Source of the DNA: Brevibacterium renqingii
Lineage (GTDB): Bacteria; Actinomycetota; Actinomycetes; Actinomycetales; Brevibacteriaceae
Direction of reading: 5' to 3'
DNA length: 64,000 nucleotides
Assembly (NCBI RefSeq): GCF_017808105.1
Contig: NZ_JADBHF010000001.1
Coordinates: 186,001-250,000, forward strand
The notes under the pieces are model-generated. The model saw only the letters and a list, made by a program, of their open reading frames with translations. It made no database searches and had not been told where the DNA came from. Position 1 is the first letter of the stretch, and each line of letters begins with the position of its first letter. Position numbers and translations under genes: made by a program. Positions 1-8,814 of the stretch are shown one piece after another.

Positions 1-1
1 T

Positions 2-1348
2 GAGCGGATCGGCACACCGACCGACAGCGGAGCCAAGGACACTGAATCGCTGATTCAGGACCGTCTCGGCCTCACCGGCCCCGAGGCGCGGCGACGCGCA
101 CGGATGGCGAAGAGCCTCGGCGGGCGTGTGAGCATGGAGGGGCAGGCGCTGCCGCCCCTGCGTCCGGTCATGGCAGACAAGCTCCACGACGGAACGCTCT
201 CTGCCGGACAGGTCGCCGTGATCGAAGAATGCATGCAGAAGCTGCCGAGCTGGATTGATCCGGCTATCAGTGCGCGGGCAGAGGAAGAACTCGTCGAATA
301 CGCCAAGACCGTTTCCGTTGCCGATCTGCGGGAGATCTTCCGCAGGATGCTCGCTCATATCGATCCCGATGGGGCGGAGCCCAAAGATCCGAGCGACCGC
401 TCGTCCTACTTCATCAACGCTCGCCCTAAGAGAAACGGAGATTGGAGAGTCGAAGGGCTGCTCGATCCGACGGCCGGCGCAGAACTCCACGGACTCCTGA
501 CCTCACGGATCGAATCGGCCGATCAGCAATCACAGCAGTCCTCGACCGAAGCCAGCGACTCCACAGCGGGCGTCGCGTCCCCTCCCGACGGCGCGGACGC
601 TCTCGGGGTATTCGATGCCGTGCTGACCGGCGACCAGCAGGACGCCCCACCGTGGGTGGTCGTCGACGCAACCGGGCGCGAAGGCGGATCTGCGAAGCAT
701 GCGGTGCCAGCAGGCCACGGAGTTCGTGACGATGGCTCCACCGTCGATCTCATCAGCGAGCAGCCCAGCGCACGCAACTGGATCTATGAGCGATTCGCGA
801 CTCTGATCTCAAGGATCAGCATGAAAGAGGCCGCGAAGGGCTCGCCCTACGCGCTCGTGGTGACCGCAAGGGCCGAAGATCTCGCCAAGAAGCTCGGTGA
901 AGGCACAACAGGATCGGGAGATCGCATCCCGATCGACGAATTGACTGCGCGCGGGCTCAACGGCACCGTCTTCTACCACCTCATGGACGAAAAGGCCCGA
1001 ACGGTGGAAGTGCGGACGGAGAACCGGTTCGCCAACAAGAACCAGATCGCCATCATCACAGCAAGAGACCAAGGATGCACCTTCCCCGGATGTGATGCGC
1101 CGCCAGGATGGTGCGATGCCAACCATGTCATCCCGCACAGCGAGGGCGGGAAGACTGAGATCAACAACCTCTGTTTGGCCTGCTCGGCGCATCACCATCT
1201 CATGGACCGTTCCGATTGGGAGGTCCGGATGATGGCCGATGGACGCCCGGCCTGGATTCCACCGGCCAGCCGCGATCCGGCCAGAAGGCCGATCATGCAC
1301 TCGCGCTTCATTGCACAGGACATCATCGAATCGCTCTTCGACGATTAG
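2..1348 (+). CDS. DUF222 / HNH endonuclease domain protein, 5'-truncated by window edge
   Basis: The frame is open from the first bases, so the true start lies upstream; an internal ATG at 104 is available but the reading continues in frame before it. The protein has the DUF222-like helical body followed by a C-terminal HNH nuclease module. The metal-finger motif CTFPGC, then ANHVIPHSEGG, NNLCLACSAHHHL and the WEV segment is visible in the last ~90 residues, with the Cys pairs and the catalytic His present. Proteins of this family are multi-copy in many actinobacteria; a link to mobile or selfish DNA is commonly suspected, but their role is mostly unknown. A Gln/Ser/Asp-rich variable stretch lies in the middle. 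The gene converges on the siderophore-interacting protein. Confidence 0.85.
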   Translation, partial: ERIGTPTDSGAKDTESLIQDRLGLTGPEARRRARMAKSLGGRVSMEGQALPPLRPVMADKLHDGTLSAGQVAVIEECMQKLPSWIDPAISARAEEELVEYAKTVSVADLREIFRRMLAHIDPDGAEPKDPSDRSSYFINARPKRNGDWRVEGLLDPTAGAELHGLLTSRIESADQQSQQSSTEASDSTAGVASPPDGADALGVFDAVLTGDQQDAPPWVVVDATGREGGSAKHAVPAGHGVRDDGSTVDLISEQPSARNWIYERFATLISRISMKEAAKGSPYALVVTARAEDLAKKLGEGTTGSGDRIPIDELTARGLNGTVFYHLMDEKARTVEVRTENRFANKNQIAIITARDQGCTFPGCDAPPGWCDANHVIPHSEGGKTEINNLCLACSAHHHLMDRSDWEVRMMADGRPAWIPPASRDPARRPIMHSRFIAQDIIESLFDD

Positions 1349-1390
1349 CCGGCGCCCGCATGGTCGGTGTCGACTGCTCAGGCGTCGGCC

Positions 1391-1496
1391 CGTCGGATCG
1401 ACCCTCGGCGCGTCGGATCGACCCTCGGCCTGCTCGGCCCTCGGCCCAACCGACCTTCGGCCCAATCGACCTTCGGCCCGACTGCTCAGCCCTCGG
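1391..1496. repeat. Degenerate short tandem repeats between convergent genes
   Basis: Two near-identical 20-bp units (1391-1410 and 1411-1430, core GGATCGACCCTCGG) are followed by two 16-bp units (1445-1460 and 1461-1476, core CGACCTTCGG) and a related 20-bp copy ending at 1496. The block fills the gap after the HNH gene and runs over the stop codon of the opposing gene. No hairpin is needed to explain it; it is a direct, not inverted, array. It resembles other border repeats in this window in style but not in sequence. Confidence 0.75.
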
Positions 1497-2538
1497 CCTT
1501 GCCCTGTCGCCAGTACCCCATGAACGCGATCTGCTTGCGGTCGACACCGACTTCCTGCACCAGGTAGCGGCGCAGGCGCTTGACGGGACCCGCTTCACCG
1601 GCGATCCAGGCGTAGAAGGGACGGGCTTCCTTCTCCGTCTCACTCGAACTGCCCTGAGCGGCCTGAGTCAGTGCCGCCGGCACGTCCCAGAGGATCTCTT
1701 TGTCGATGTCGACGTCATCGAGCTCCCGATCGGAGCGGGAAGAACCGGGGGCCTCGGCCGGGCCGGACGAGCCAGGCGAGCTCGCACCCACCTCGGCGTA
1801 CGCTCGGGTCTCGGCGTAAGCACTGGTTTCGGCGCGCACGGCCTCTCTGACGGCCGGCTCGAGGAGCTCACCGAAATCGGCTGCGCCTCGTGGAAGCCAC
1901 TGGACCTCGAAACCGGCCGGAGCGTCGATGTCGATGATGTCCTCCGCGCTCGGAACCTCGAGGACCGCCTTGCCCTGAACGGACGCGTCCTTGAGTGAAT
2001 CGAGGATCGAAGCGATGGCCGGAACGGCGGTCTCGTCACCGGCCAGCAGGATCTGATCAGCCTCCCCCGGGGCGAACTCGATGCCCGCGGGCGGAGCTTC
2101 CGCATCACGACTGGGGCCGATGAGGTGAAGGGAGTGGCCGAGCTGAGCGGATTCTGCCCACTGCGCCGCGGGACCCGAATGCCCGTCCTCGTCGGAATGC
2201 AGGATCATGTCGACGACGAGCTCCCGATCCTCATCGCGCCATTCCCGCACCGTGTAGGTGCGCATCGCTCCACGGATCTCGGGGTCGACCTGGAGCCACG
2301 CCTGATACCAGGAGACGCCTGCCTCCTCCTGCTCGGCGAGGAAGCCGAGCATGTCGAACTGAGGCGCGGCGGCGCCCCCTGGCGGGATGATGAGCTTGAT
2401 GCGCAGGTCACGCGGATGAGCATTGGGGCCGAAGCCCTGCAGTCCGGCACCGCCGAAGGTGACGCGGCGGAAGGAGGGACTGAGGTCTTCGACGGCGAGG
2501 ACCGTGGCTTCGAAGGCGCCGATGGGGGCTCGTGACAC
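1486..2538 (-). CDS. Siderophore-interacting protein (FAD-dependent ferric-siderophore reductase family)
   Basis: 350 aa. It starts at a GTG at 2538 preceded by AAGGAG with good spacing; a longer frame reaches GTG 2667 but runs close to the iron box and has no ribosome site. The N-terminal half is a ferredoxin-reductase-like FAD domain (FRRVTFGGAGLQ, then MRTYTVRE where FAD binds), followed by the NAD(P)-binding SIP domain (LLAGDETAVPAI), with WIAGEAGPVKRLRRYL near the C-terminus. Family members reduce Fe(III)-siderophores in the cytoplasm to release iron. An Ala/Ser/Glu-rich insertion near residues 260-300 (AETSAYAETRAYAEVG) is low-complexity and probably strain-variable. The gene is divergent from an iron-siderophore binding lipoprotein with an iron box between them. 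Confidence 0.92.
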   Translation of the reverse strand: MSRAPIGAFEATVLAVEDLSPSFRRVTFGGAGLQGFGPNAHPRDLRIKLIIPPGGAAAPQFDMLGFLAEQEEAGVSWYQAWLQVDPEIRGAMRTYTVREWRDEDRELVVDMILHSDEDGHSGPAAQWAESAQLGHSLHLIGPSRDAEAPPAGIEFAPGEADQILLAGDETAVPAIASILDSLKDASVQGKAVLEVPSAEDIIDIDAPAGFEVQWLPRGAADFGELLEPAVREAVRAETSAYAETRAYAEVGASSPGSSGPAEAPGSSRSDRELDDVDIDKEILWDVPAALTQAAQGSSSETEKEARPFYAWIAGEAGPVKRLRRYLVQEVGVDRKQIAFMGYWRQGKAEG

Positions 2539-2673
2539 AGATTCTCCTTCATCTCCCCAGATCCGAGAGCCATAATCGGCTCGTGGTTCTCGGGGCGTCC
2601 CGCAGCTGAGGGACGCATCGTGTTCATGGGTGCAGCGGTTGCGGACGTGTACATGTCCAGGCACCACCCTACG

Positions 2674-2692
2674 CTAAGTAAGGCAAGCCTTT
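2674..2692. promoter_or_regulatory. Candidate DtxR/IdeR iron box
   Basis: The 19-mer CTAAGTAAGGCAAGCCTTT matches the actinobacterial iron-box form TTAGGTAAGGCTAACCTAA at about 13 of 19 positions and keeps the AAGGC...GCCTT dyad. It lies in the divergent spacer between two iron-acquisition genes, so one site could repress both when iron is plentiful. Confidence 0.65.
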
Positions 2693-2741
2693 CCAAATAA
2701 TGCTAACGTGATTTTCGGGCGCTGCCGATACCGATGACGTC

Positions 2742-2816
2742 CGAACTGCTCACATCCGAACTGAGCACATTCAGACTGCACACTTCCGAGTAAAGGACAT
2801 CCGGACTGCGCCCGCC
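2742..2816. repeat. 15-bp degenerate tandem repeat, five units
   Basis: Units start at 2742, 2757, 2772, 2787 and 2802. The first two are CGAACTGCTCACATC and CGAACTGAGCACATT and the rest drift. The array sits in the 5' region of the iron-siderophore lipoprotein gene, between the iron box and the start codon. The 330-bp divergent spacer 2539-2867 holds only the iron box, this array and ribosome sites; no small gene is evident. Confidence 0.7.
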
Positions 2817-2867
2817 CCATCTCGTTCCAGCTCATCTCACTGAAACACGACCCCTGAAAGGCCCTCG

Positions 2868-3839
2868 ATGCGTCGTCGTCAGCTCCTCGCCCTGTCCGTT
2901 CTCGCACCGTTCGCACTCGTCGCCTGCGAAGGCCCGGAACCCGAAGCCTCCAGCGGTGGCAGCGGCAGCGCAGCCCCGAACTTCACCTACTCGCCGAAAG
3001 GCTACGACGGCGTGACGATCGAACTCGACAGGCCGGTTGAGCGCATCGCTGCGGACTTCTACTCTGCCGCCGGCCTGGCACAGTACGGAATCAAGCCTGT
3101 GGCGGTCTTCGGGTTCGGACAGAACGAATCTCCGGGGAAATCCTTCGACTCCACCGGCGTCGAGGTGGTCGGCACCGACATGGAACTCGACATCGAGGCG
3201 CTCGCCGTCACCGAGCCGGACATCCTCGTCGCCTACGGCAATGAGAAAGGCGACGGATGGACCTGGTGGGACGAGAAGGTGAAGGGCCAGGTCGCCGAAC
3301 TCGTGGACTTCGTCCCGGTCAAGCTCAGCGATCAGACGCCCGATGACATGTTCGCCCAGTACGCCGCCATTGCCCGTGCCCTCGGCAAGGACACCGAATC
3401 GGGTGACATCGCGGACGAGCGCAAGGCGTTCGAGGACGCTCGCAAGCGGGTTCGTGAGGTCGCTGCGAAGAAGAGCGGGCTGACGGTGCTCCTGGCGAAC
3501 TTCAGTGCGGAGATTAACTACACCTCGAAGACCCTGGGGATCGCCGAGATGCTCCGCGAGGACGGACTCGATCTCGTCGGCCCCGACTCGAGCGACGACA
3601 GCAGCTGGGCAGAGGTCTCCTGGGAGAAGATGTCTGACTACCCCGCCGATGTCCTCCTCGTCCACGATGCATCCGCCGACTACGAGGACAACCCGATCTT
3701 CAAAAGGCTTCCCGCGGTCGAGGCCGGGCAGCTGGGCACATGGGACGACAAGCGCGCCTACACCTATGCCGGATATGCCGAATGGCTCGAGGAACTTGCC
3801 GAGGTGCTCGAAGGTGCGAAGCAGATCGTCGAGAAGTGA
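2868..3839 (+). CDS. Iron-siderophore ABC transporter substrate-binding lipoprotein
   Basis: 323 aa. It has a short signal peptide ending in the lipobox LVAC with the lipidated Cys at residue 20, then a Gly/Ser linker. The body is a FepB/FhuD-type (PBP2 class III) fold: PVERIAADFYSAAGLAQYGIKPVAVFGFG, a DIEALAVTEPDILVAYG segment, a long connecting helix and a C-terminal lobe ending LAEVLEGAKQIVEK. It should capture a ferric siderophore outside the membrane. No permease or ATPase lies nearby, so it must work with components encoded elsewhere. A TGAAAGG ribosome site precedes the ATG. Placement opposite the siderophore-interacting reductase and beside an iron box supports iron-regulated expression. 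Confidence 0.9.
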   Translation: MRRRQLLALSVLAPFALVACEGPEPEASSGGSGSAAPNFTYSPKGYDGVTIELDRPVERIAADFYSAAGLAQYGIKPVAVFGFGQNESPGKSFDSTGVEVVGTDMELDIEALAVTEPDILVAYGNEKGDGWTWWDEKVKGQVAELVDFVPVKLSDQTPDDMFAQYAAIARALGKDTESGDIADERKAFEDARKRVREVAAKKSGLTVLLANFSAEINYTSKTLGIAEMLREDGLDLVGPDSSDDSSWAEVSWEKMSDYPADVLLVHDASADYEDNPIFKRLPAVEAGQLGTWDDKRAYTYAGYAEWLEELAEVLEGAKQIVEK

Positions 3840-3870
3840 GCTCCTTGCCGGGCCGGGCTACCATCGGTCC

Positions 3871-5232
3871 ATGACTGATCTTCCGCCCGAGCTCACCGAC
3901 GACGAGGTCATCCGATCGTTGGCCGAAGGCACACCGACCACGTGGATCCGCGGCACCCCCGCCGAGGCGGTCCTGCCCGAACTCGAGGCCGCGATGGATT
4001 CCGCGGCGGCTCGGTTCGCCCGTTTCGCCCCGTGGTTCGCCGAGGCTTTCCCCGAGACTGCGACGACGCGTCCCGACGCTGCCGAAATCTTCCCCGGAAC
4101 CGGTGCGACAGGTGGTCTGATCGAGTCGCCCTTGGCCTCGGCCCCGGCGGCTCAAGACCGGCTCGAGCAGCTGTTCGGTGCCCGGCTGCCGGGGACGCTG
4201 TGGCTCAAACGCGACGATGCTTTGCCGGTCAGCGGGTCGATCAAGGCCCGCGGAGGGTTCCACGAGGTGCTCGAATTCGCCGAGGCCGTCGCCGCCGACC
4301 ACGGCCTCGATCCTGATGATCCCGCAGAATATGCGAGTGCGAGATTCCGTGAGATCGCCGCGGACCACAGGATCGTCGTCGGGTCGACGGGCAACCTCGG
4401 CCTGTCGATCGGGATTCTCAGCGCCGCCCTCGGGTTCGCCGCCTCGGTGCACATGTCCGCCGATGCCCGGGAATGGAAGAAGGAGCTGCTGCGCGCTCAC
4501 GGAGTCGACGTCATCGAACACGCCGGTGACTTCGTCGAGGCCGTGGAAGCCGGTCGCGCCTCGGCGAGGGGAGCCGAGCGCACGCATTTCGTCGACGACG
4601 AGGACTCGGTCAGCCTCTTCGCCGGATACTCGGTCGCCGCCCTGCGTCTCAAGCGCCAGCTCGACTCGACCGGGGTGACCGTCGATGCACAGAATCAGCT
4701 GGTCGTCTACCTCCCCTGCGGAATCGGGGGAGGCCCCGGAGGGGTGACCTTCGGGCTCAAACGCGTGTTCGGAGACAGCGTCCGCTGCGTCTTCGTCGAA
4801 CCGAGCCAGGCACCGGCGATGTTCCTCGGCGTCCGTTCGGACCGGCACAGCGACATCGCCGTCCAGGACATCGGCCTCAGCGGACAGACCGCCGCCGACG
4901 GGTTGGCGGTCACACGGCCATCACGGTTCATCGGACCGACGATCGGGCCGCTGATCTCGGGATTCGCCTCGGTGCCGGACGAGGTCATCCGGGCAGGAGT
5001 CGGGGTGCTCCACGAGACCGAGGGCATCGATGTCGAGCCTTCGGCGACCGCCGGCCTCAGCATTCCGTGGCGGTTGGGCGCGACGGTCCCGTGGTCGGAT
5101 GCGGCCACACACCTCGTCTGGCTCACCGGCGGGGCGATGGTCCCCGCCGATGAGCGCGCCGAATACGTCGCCGACGGAATCCGGCTGATGCCGACGATCG
5201 CAGACCCCGCCTCGGCGGTGTTCGTCGACTGA
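3871..5232 (+). CDS. dsdA: D-serine ammonia-lyase (D-serine dehydratase)
   Basis: 453 aa, close to the ~440 aa of E. coli DsdA. It is a fold-type II PLP enzyme. The Schiff-base Lys is K125 in LPVSGSIKARGG, the family signature, and the glycine-rich phosphate loop is GGGPGG in LPCGIGGGPGGVTFGL. GSTGNLGLSIG is the Asn-containing substrate loop. It converts D-serine to pyruvate and ammonia in the cytoplasm, as detoxification or catabolism. The ATG at 3871 follows the lipoprotein stop by 31 nt, so the two may be co-transcribed although no functional link is obvious. No DsdC-type regulator or D-serine transporter is adjacent. Confidence 0.88.
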   Translation: MTDLPPELTDDEVIRSLAEGTPTTWIRGTPAEAVLPELEAAMDSAAARFARFAPWFAEAFPETATTRPDAAEIFPGTGATGGLIESPLASAPAAQDRLEQLFGARLPGTLWLKRDDALPVSGSIKARGGFHEVLEFAEAVAADHGLDPDDPAEYASARFREIAADHRIVVGSTGNLGLSIGILSAALGFAASVHMSADAREWKKELLRAHGVDVIEHAGDFVEAVEAGRASARGAERTHFVDDEDSVSLFAGYSVAALRLKRQLDSTGVTVDAQNQLVVYLPCGIGGGPGGVTFGLKRVFGDSVRCVFVEPSQAPAMFLGVRSDRHSDIAVQDIGLSGQTAADGLAVTRPSRFIGPTIGPLISGFASVPDEVIRAGVGVLHETEGIDVEPSATAGLSIPWRLGATVPWSDAATHLVWLTGGAMVPADERAEYVADGIRLMPTIADPASAVFVD

Positions 5233-5258
5233 AACCGGCTGTTCGCCGCTGCCCGGAT

Positions 5259-8200
5259 TCACCAATCCCAGGGATCGTCTTCGACGTTGATGACGACCTT
5301 GCCGTCGACGATCTCGGCCGTGCCGCTCAATGAGATGGATACCGTGTCGTCGAAGGACTCGGTCTCATCGAACATCTCGTAGCTGCCGGTCACGAGCGCC
5401 TCGCCCGTGGCGTCTGAGGAGATCAGCCACGCCGGACCCCCGTTGGGACCGGTCGCGGATTCGGGATCCGCATAGGGATCGGAACCGACCGACTCGTCGG
5501 CGACGATCACCGTCGGATAGGACGAGATCGACCATTTGAGATCGGTGGCGTCGTAGCTGTCCGCCAGGGACGACCCGAACGGGCAGCCGTCGGGCTGGGC
5601 CACGGTCTTCTCGGCACAGCTGTCGATGAGCGTCTTGACCTGCTTGTCGACCTCGGTGCGGAAGGCGTCCGAGGGCTGGGCGGCGAGCAGCGGCACATCC
5701 TCACCCTCCGTGTCCGATTCATCGCCCAGGAAAGCCCGGACCTCTACGGGATCGGCGCTGATGAGATCCGTCTTCTCGGCCAGGCCGATCGTGTAGAGGC
5801 CGGGGAAGGCCGGCAGCGCCAAGGTCGAGCCGTCGGTGTCGACGTCGACTCCGTTGACCTTGACTGTGCTCAGTCCGGGAGTGTCGACGGCGAGAGTGAG
5901 CAGTTCGGGTGTCTTGAGAGCCCAGTCGTCGAAGAAGAGGGCTTTCTTGCCGGCCTTGTGCAGTGTCAGGGTGCTGTTGCCCTTGGATCCGCCGACGTCA
6001 TAGGTGACCGCGACAGTGGCCGTGTCCCCGGAGATGTCCGCGTCGTCGACGGTGACATCTTCGGGCAGGGCCTTGGATCCGCCGAGGACCTCGTTCGTCA
6101 GCAGAGTCCGTGACTCCTGCGGAACGTCGACATCTGCGATCTTGAGCGCACCCTCGGCGTCGCCGTCGGAGAGTTCCGCGAAGTACTTCTCCACGGTCGC
6201 TTCGGGTCCGAACATGTGCCCATTGACCTGGTTGACGACGATGAGAGCGGCTACGAGGAGGAGGACCGCCCCACCGGCGACGACCGTGACGAGCGTGGCC
6301 TTCTTCCTGTCGAAAGGCTGCGCCGGACCGCCGTAGGGCTGCGTTCCTTCCTGACCCGGCGCATATGCCTGCTGCCCGGCGGCCGTCGGATAGGGGTGGT
6401 GGCCTGTCGAGCGCGGGTCCGCCGGCGGCCCGACCGGAGCCGAGTACGCCTGCGCTCCGGGGTGAGACTGATGACCGATCTGACCCTGCGATCCCAGCTG
6501 ACCCTGGTATCCCGGCTGACCCTGATGACCCGATTGCCTCTGATAACCCGACTGCCCCTGGGGGTTCGGCTGCCCCTGATATCCGGGGTGGTTCTGCGGC
6601 CCCATCTGACCGGGGGCAGGTGCGACGGGCGGTGCCGCCTGGGCGGAGGCCCGCGCCAGCTCGGGATGGATGAAGGCGAATTGCGGTTCGCTCATTCCCA
6701 AGTGCGGGCCCCAATGCGGGTGGACGGTACGGCCGGCGGTGATGCGCGCGACGGCCGGGAAGGTGAGCACGAGTTTGGGGCCGAGCGTTCGGGACAGCAC
6801 CTCGATGAGGCCGCCCCACACGGCGAAGATGAGGAATGTCCACGCGAGCGGACCGATTCCCATCCGAGCCGCGCCGGAGCCGCCGAAGATCATGGCCGCC
6901 TCGGCGGATCCCGACATCGACATCCGCAGCGGAACGGCCAGCAGCGACAGCAGACCCCACACGAGGCAGAATGCCAGCGGCAGCTTCCACGCGCTCGACC
7001 ACTGCTGCCTGTCCTGCTCGAGCACAGTCCACGCTGGGCGCCGCGTGACCGTGGCCACGAAGGTCGCGATCAGCACTGCCGCCACGACGACGAAGAGACC
7101 GAGCCACAGCTGGCCCGGAGCGTCCCGGCTGAAGATCGTGAAGTTCTCGGAGAAGCTGTCCGCATAGAAGCCGAGATCTCCCTGCGCCGAGGCGCTGATC
7201 CCGCCGAGGTGGGTCAGAGAGGTGAGGACGAGACCCATGTTGAGGAACGTCAGCGGCACCAGCCGGCCCGGCATATCGACCGAGAACGGGAGCACGAAGA
7301 GCGCGACGATCGAGAACAGGACGACTGAGACGACGAGGTGGACCCAGGTCACAAGCAGAGGTGGGACGGCCCAACGCAGGAACGGCGCACCGATCGCCTC
7401 GGTGCCCTTGAAATGACCGGCGACTCGGCCGGCGACGCTCGTGACGAGGATGACGAGCAGGGGCAGGAAGAAGGATCGAGCAGTGATCGCCGAGAGCGAG
7501 AAGGTGATCGCGCCCTCGTTCTCGAAGGTGGAGAAGCGGGCGGCGAAGACGACCTGCAGGAGGAAGAGCACCAGGGTCATCGCCAGTGTCGAGATGGCGA
7601 TGCGCACCCAGGTGGTCACGCGGTTGGGGGCCGGAGATCTGCGCTCGCTGCGCTTCGTCAGCCACCACAGCAGGCCGACGATGATGACGGTCACCACCAG
7701 CGGTGCACCGACCATGAAGACGCTCAGTTGGGCATCGAAGCTGTCGGTGGCGTGGATGGACAGCCGCAGCACCGCCGAACCGAACAGCGACAGCGCCAGC
7801 AGGATGAATGGCATGGCATAGCTGATGCCGTCGAGGTCGAAGCCCGTATCCTCGGTCAGGGAGGTGAAATCCGACATCGAGGAGACCTGCACCGTCAGGA
7901 TGATGGAGGCGATGATCCCGCCCAGGAGGGCGACGCCGGGCGGAATCAGAGCCGCTTGCCATGTCGCGCCCTTCGCCAGCGCCGAGGTGAGCTTCGACTT
8001 CGGAGCCTGCACCGGCTGACCGGGCACAGCGGGATACGGAACGGGTCCCGAGCCCGGGGCATACGCTCCCGGTGCTTGAGGGAAGGAGCCCGCCGCCTGA
8101 GGCTGCGAGTAGGGTCCTGAACCCTCTGCGTAGGGGCCGGAACTCTGCGGGCGAGGGCCTGGACCCTGCGCGTAGGCGCTCGCGCCCTGCACGTAGGGAT

Positions 8201-8642
8201 CTGCGCTGGGAGTGTAAGCACCCGGCCCCTGTGGGTAGGGGCCGGAGTTCAGCCCGAAGGGGCCGGAACCTTGCCCATGCGGACCCGAGCCTTGCCCGTG
8301 CAGTCCCGAATCTTGCGCATCGGGTCCCGGTCCGTGCGTGTAGGCACTCGTGTCCGGGTGCTGGGGCGAAGAAGAGGAGTGAGACCTGCCAGCGGCGGAC
8401 ACGGTGGGGCCGCCTCCCGCCGCTTCTGCCGGAGGTGCCCAGCGAGCCGTCACCTCGGTGGGCTCGGAATCCTGGGGGTCGACATCCTCTGCCGGGGCCC
8501 CGGGGGCCGCTCCGCTCTCGGGCTCCTCGGCGGTTTCAGCTGCGTCCGAGGCCGCGGTCTCTGACCCCGTCGGCTGTTCGGGGTCTCGATCCTTCGGATC
8601 CTCTGCCGGTGTCGGTTTCGTCTCGTCGGATGCGTCGTTCAT
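5259..8642 (-). CDS. Large polytopic membrane protein with Gly/Pro/Gln-rich tails and extracytoplasmic C-terminal domain
   Basis: 1127 aa. Residues ~1-50 are acidic, and ~90-210 are a low-complexity Gly/Pro/Ser/Tyr tract built from variants of GPxxQGSGPY. Residues ~225-620 contain about ten hydrophobic helices. A second Gly/Gln/Pro-rich tract (HPGYQGQPNPQGQSGYQ-like) follows at ~660-775. One more helix lies at ~785-808, then a ~310-residue C-terminal region that should be outside the cell. This last part (PEATVEKYFAELSDGDAEGAL, then VKVNGVDVD...LPAFPGLYTIGL) recalls DUF4878/TcaA-like extracellular modules, which is family resemblance only. Function is unknown; envelope sensing or assembly is a guess. 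It is divergent from a smaller membrane protein with a similar tail. Confidence 0.8.
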   Translation of the reverse strand: MNDASDETKPTPAEDPKDRDPEQPTGSETAASDAAETAEEPESGAAPGAPAEDVDPQDSEPTEVTARWAPPAEAAGGGPTVSAAGRSHSSSSPQHPDTSAYTHGPGPDAQDSGLHGQGSGPHGQGSGPFGLNSGPYPQGPGAYTPSADPYVQGASAYAQGPGPRPQSSGPYAEGSGPYSQPQAAGSFPQAPGAYAPGSGPVPYPAVPGQPVQAPKSKLTSALAKGATWQAALIPPGVALLGGIIASIILTVQVSSMSDFTSLTEDTGFDLDGISYAMPFILLALSLFGSAVLRLSIHATDSFDAQLSVFMVGAPLVVTVIIVGLLWWLTKRSERRSPAPNRVTTWVRIAISTLAMTLVLFLLQVVFAARFSTFENEGAITFSLSAITARSFFLPLLVILVTSVAGRVAGHFKGTEAIGAPFLRWAVPPLLVTWVHLVVSVVLFSIVALFVLPFSVDMPGRLVPLTFLNMGLVLTSLTHLGGISASAQGDLGFYADSFSENFTIFSRDAPGQLWLGLFVVVAAVLIATFVATVTRRPAWTVLEQDRQQWSSAWKLPLAFCLVWGLLSLLAVPLRMSMSGSAEAAMIFGGSGAARMGIGPLAWTFLIFAVWGGLIEVLSRTLGPKLVLTFPAVARITAGRTVHPHWGPHLGMSEPQFAFIHPELARASAQAAPPVAPAPGQMGPQNHPGYQGQPNPQGQSGYQRQSGHQGQPGYQGQLGSQGQIGHQSHPGAQAYSAPVGPPADPRSTGHHPYPTAAGQQAYAPGQEGTQPYGGPAQPFDRKKATLVTVVAGGAVLLLVAALIVVNQVNGHMFGPEATVEKYFAELSDGDAEGALKIADVDVPQESRTLLTNEVLGGSKALPEDVTVDDADISGDTATVAVTYDVGGSKGNSTLTLHKAGKKALFFDDWALKTPELLTLAVDTPGLSTVKVNGVDVDTDGSTLALPAFPGLYTIGLAEKTDLISADPVEVRAFLGDESDTEGEDVPLLAAQPSDAFRTEVDKQVKTLIDSCAEKTVAQPDGCPFGSSLADSYDATDLKWSISSYPTVIVADESVGSDPYADPESATGPNGGPAWLISSDATGEALVTGSYEMFDETESFDDTVSISLSGTAEIVDGKVVINVEDDPWDW

Positions 8643-8730
8643 GCCCAGTCCTCACATGCCGTGGCCCGAGCGACCCGGCGGGTGATTCACAATGCAGCAA
8701 TTGCCGGGAGGTATCAGGCCATTTGTAGTA

Positions 8731-8751
8731 CACAACTTATAATAAGCTGTG
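8731..8751. promoter_or_regulatory. Operator-like palindrome containing a consensus -10 box
   Basis: Arms CACAACTTAT (8731-8740) and ATAAGCTGTG (8742-8751) form an inverted repeat with one mismatch around a single central base. A perfect TATAAT lies inside at 8738-8743 and would serve the rightward gene starting at 8815. No clear -35 is seen. A factor binding here would block that promoter and could also affect the leftward 1127-aa gene. Confidence 0.55.
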
Positions 8752-8814
8752 AATGCAAGAGAAGTTTCCTTGGAGACTTTCTCTGAAATGTGTCTGATCG
8801 ATGTGGAGCTGCGG

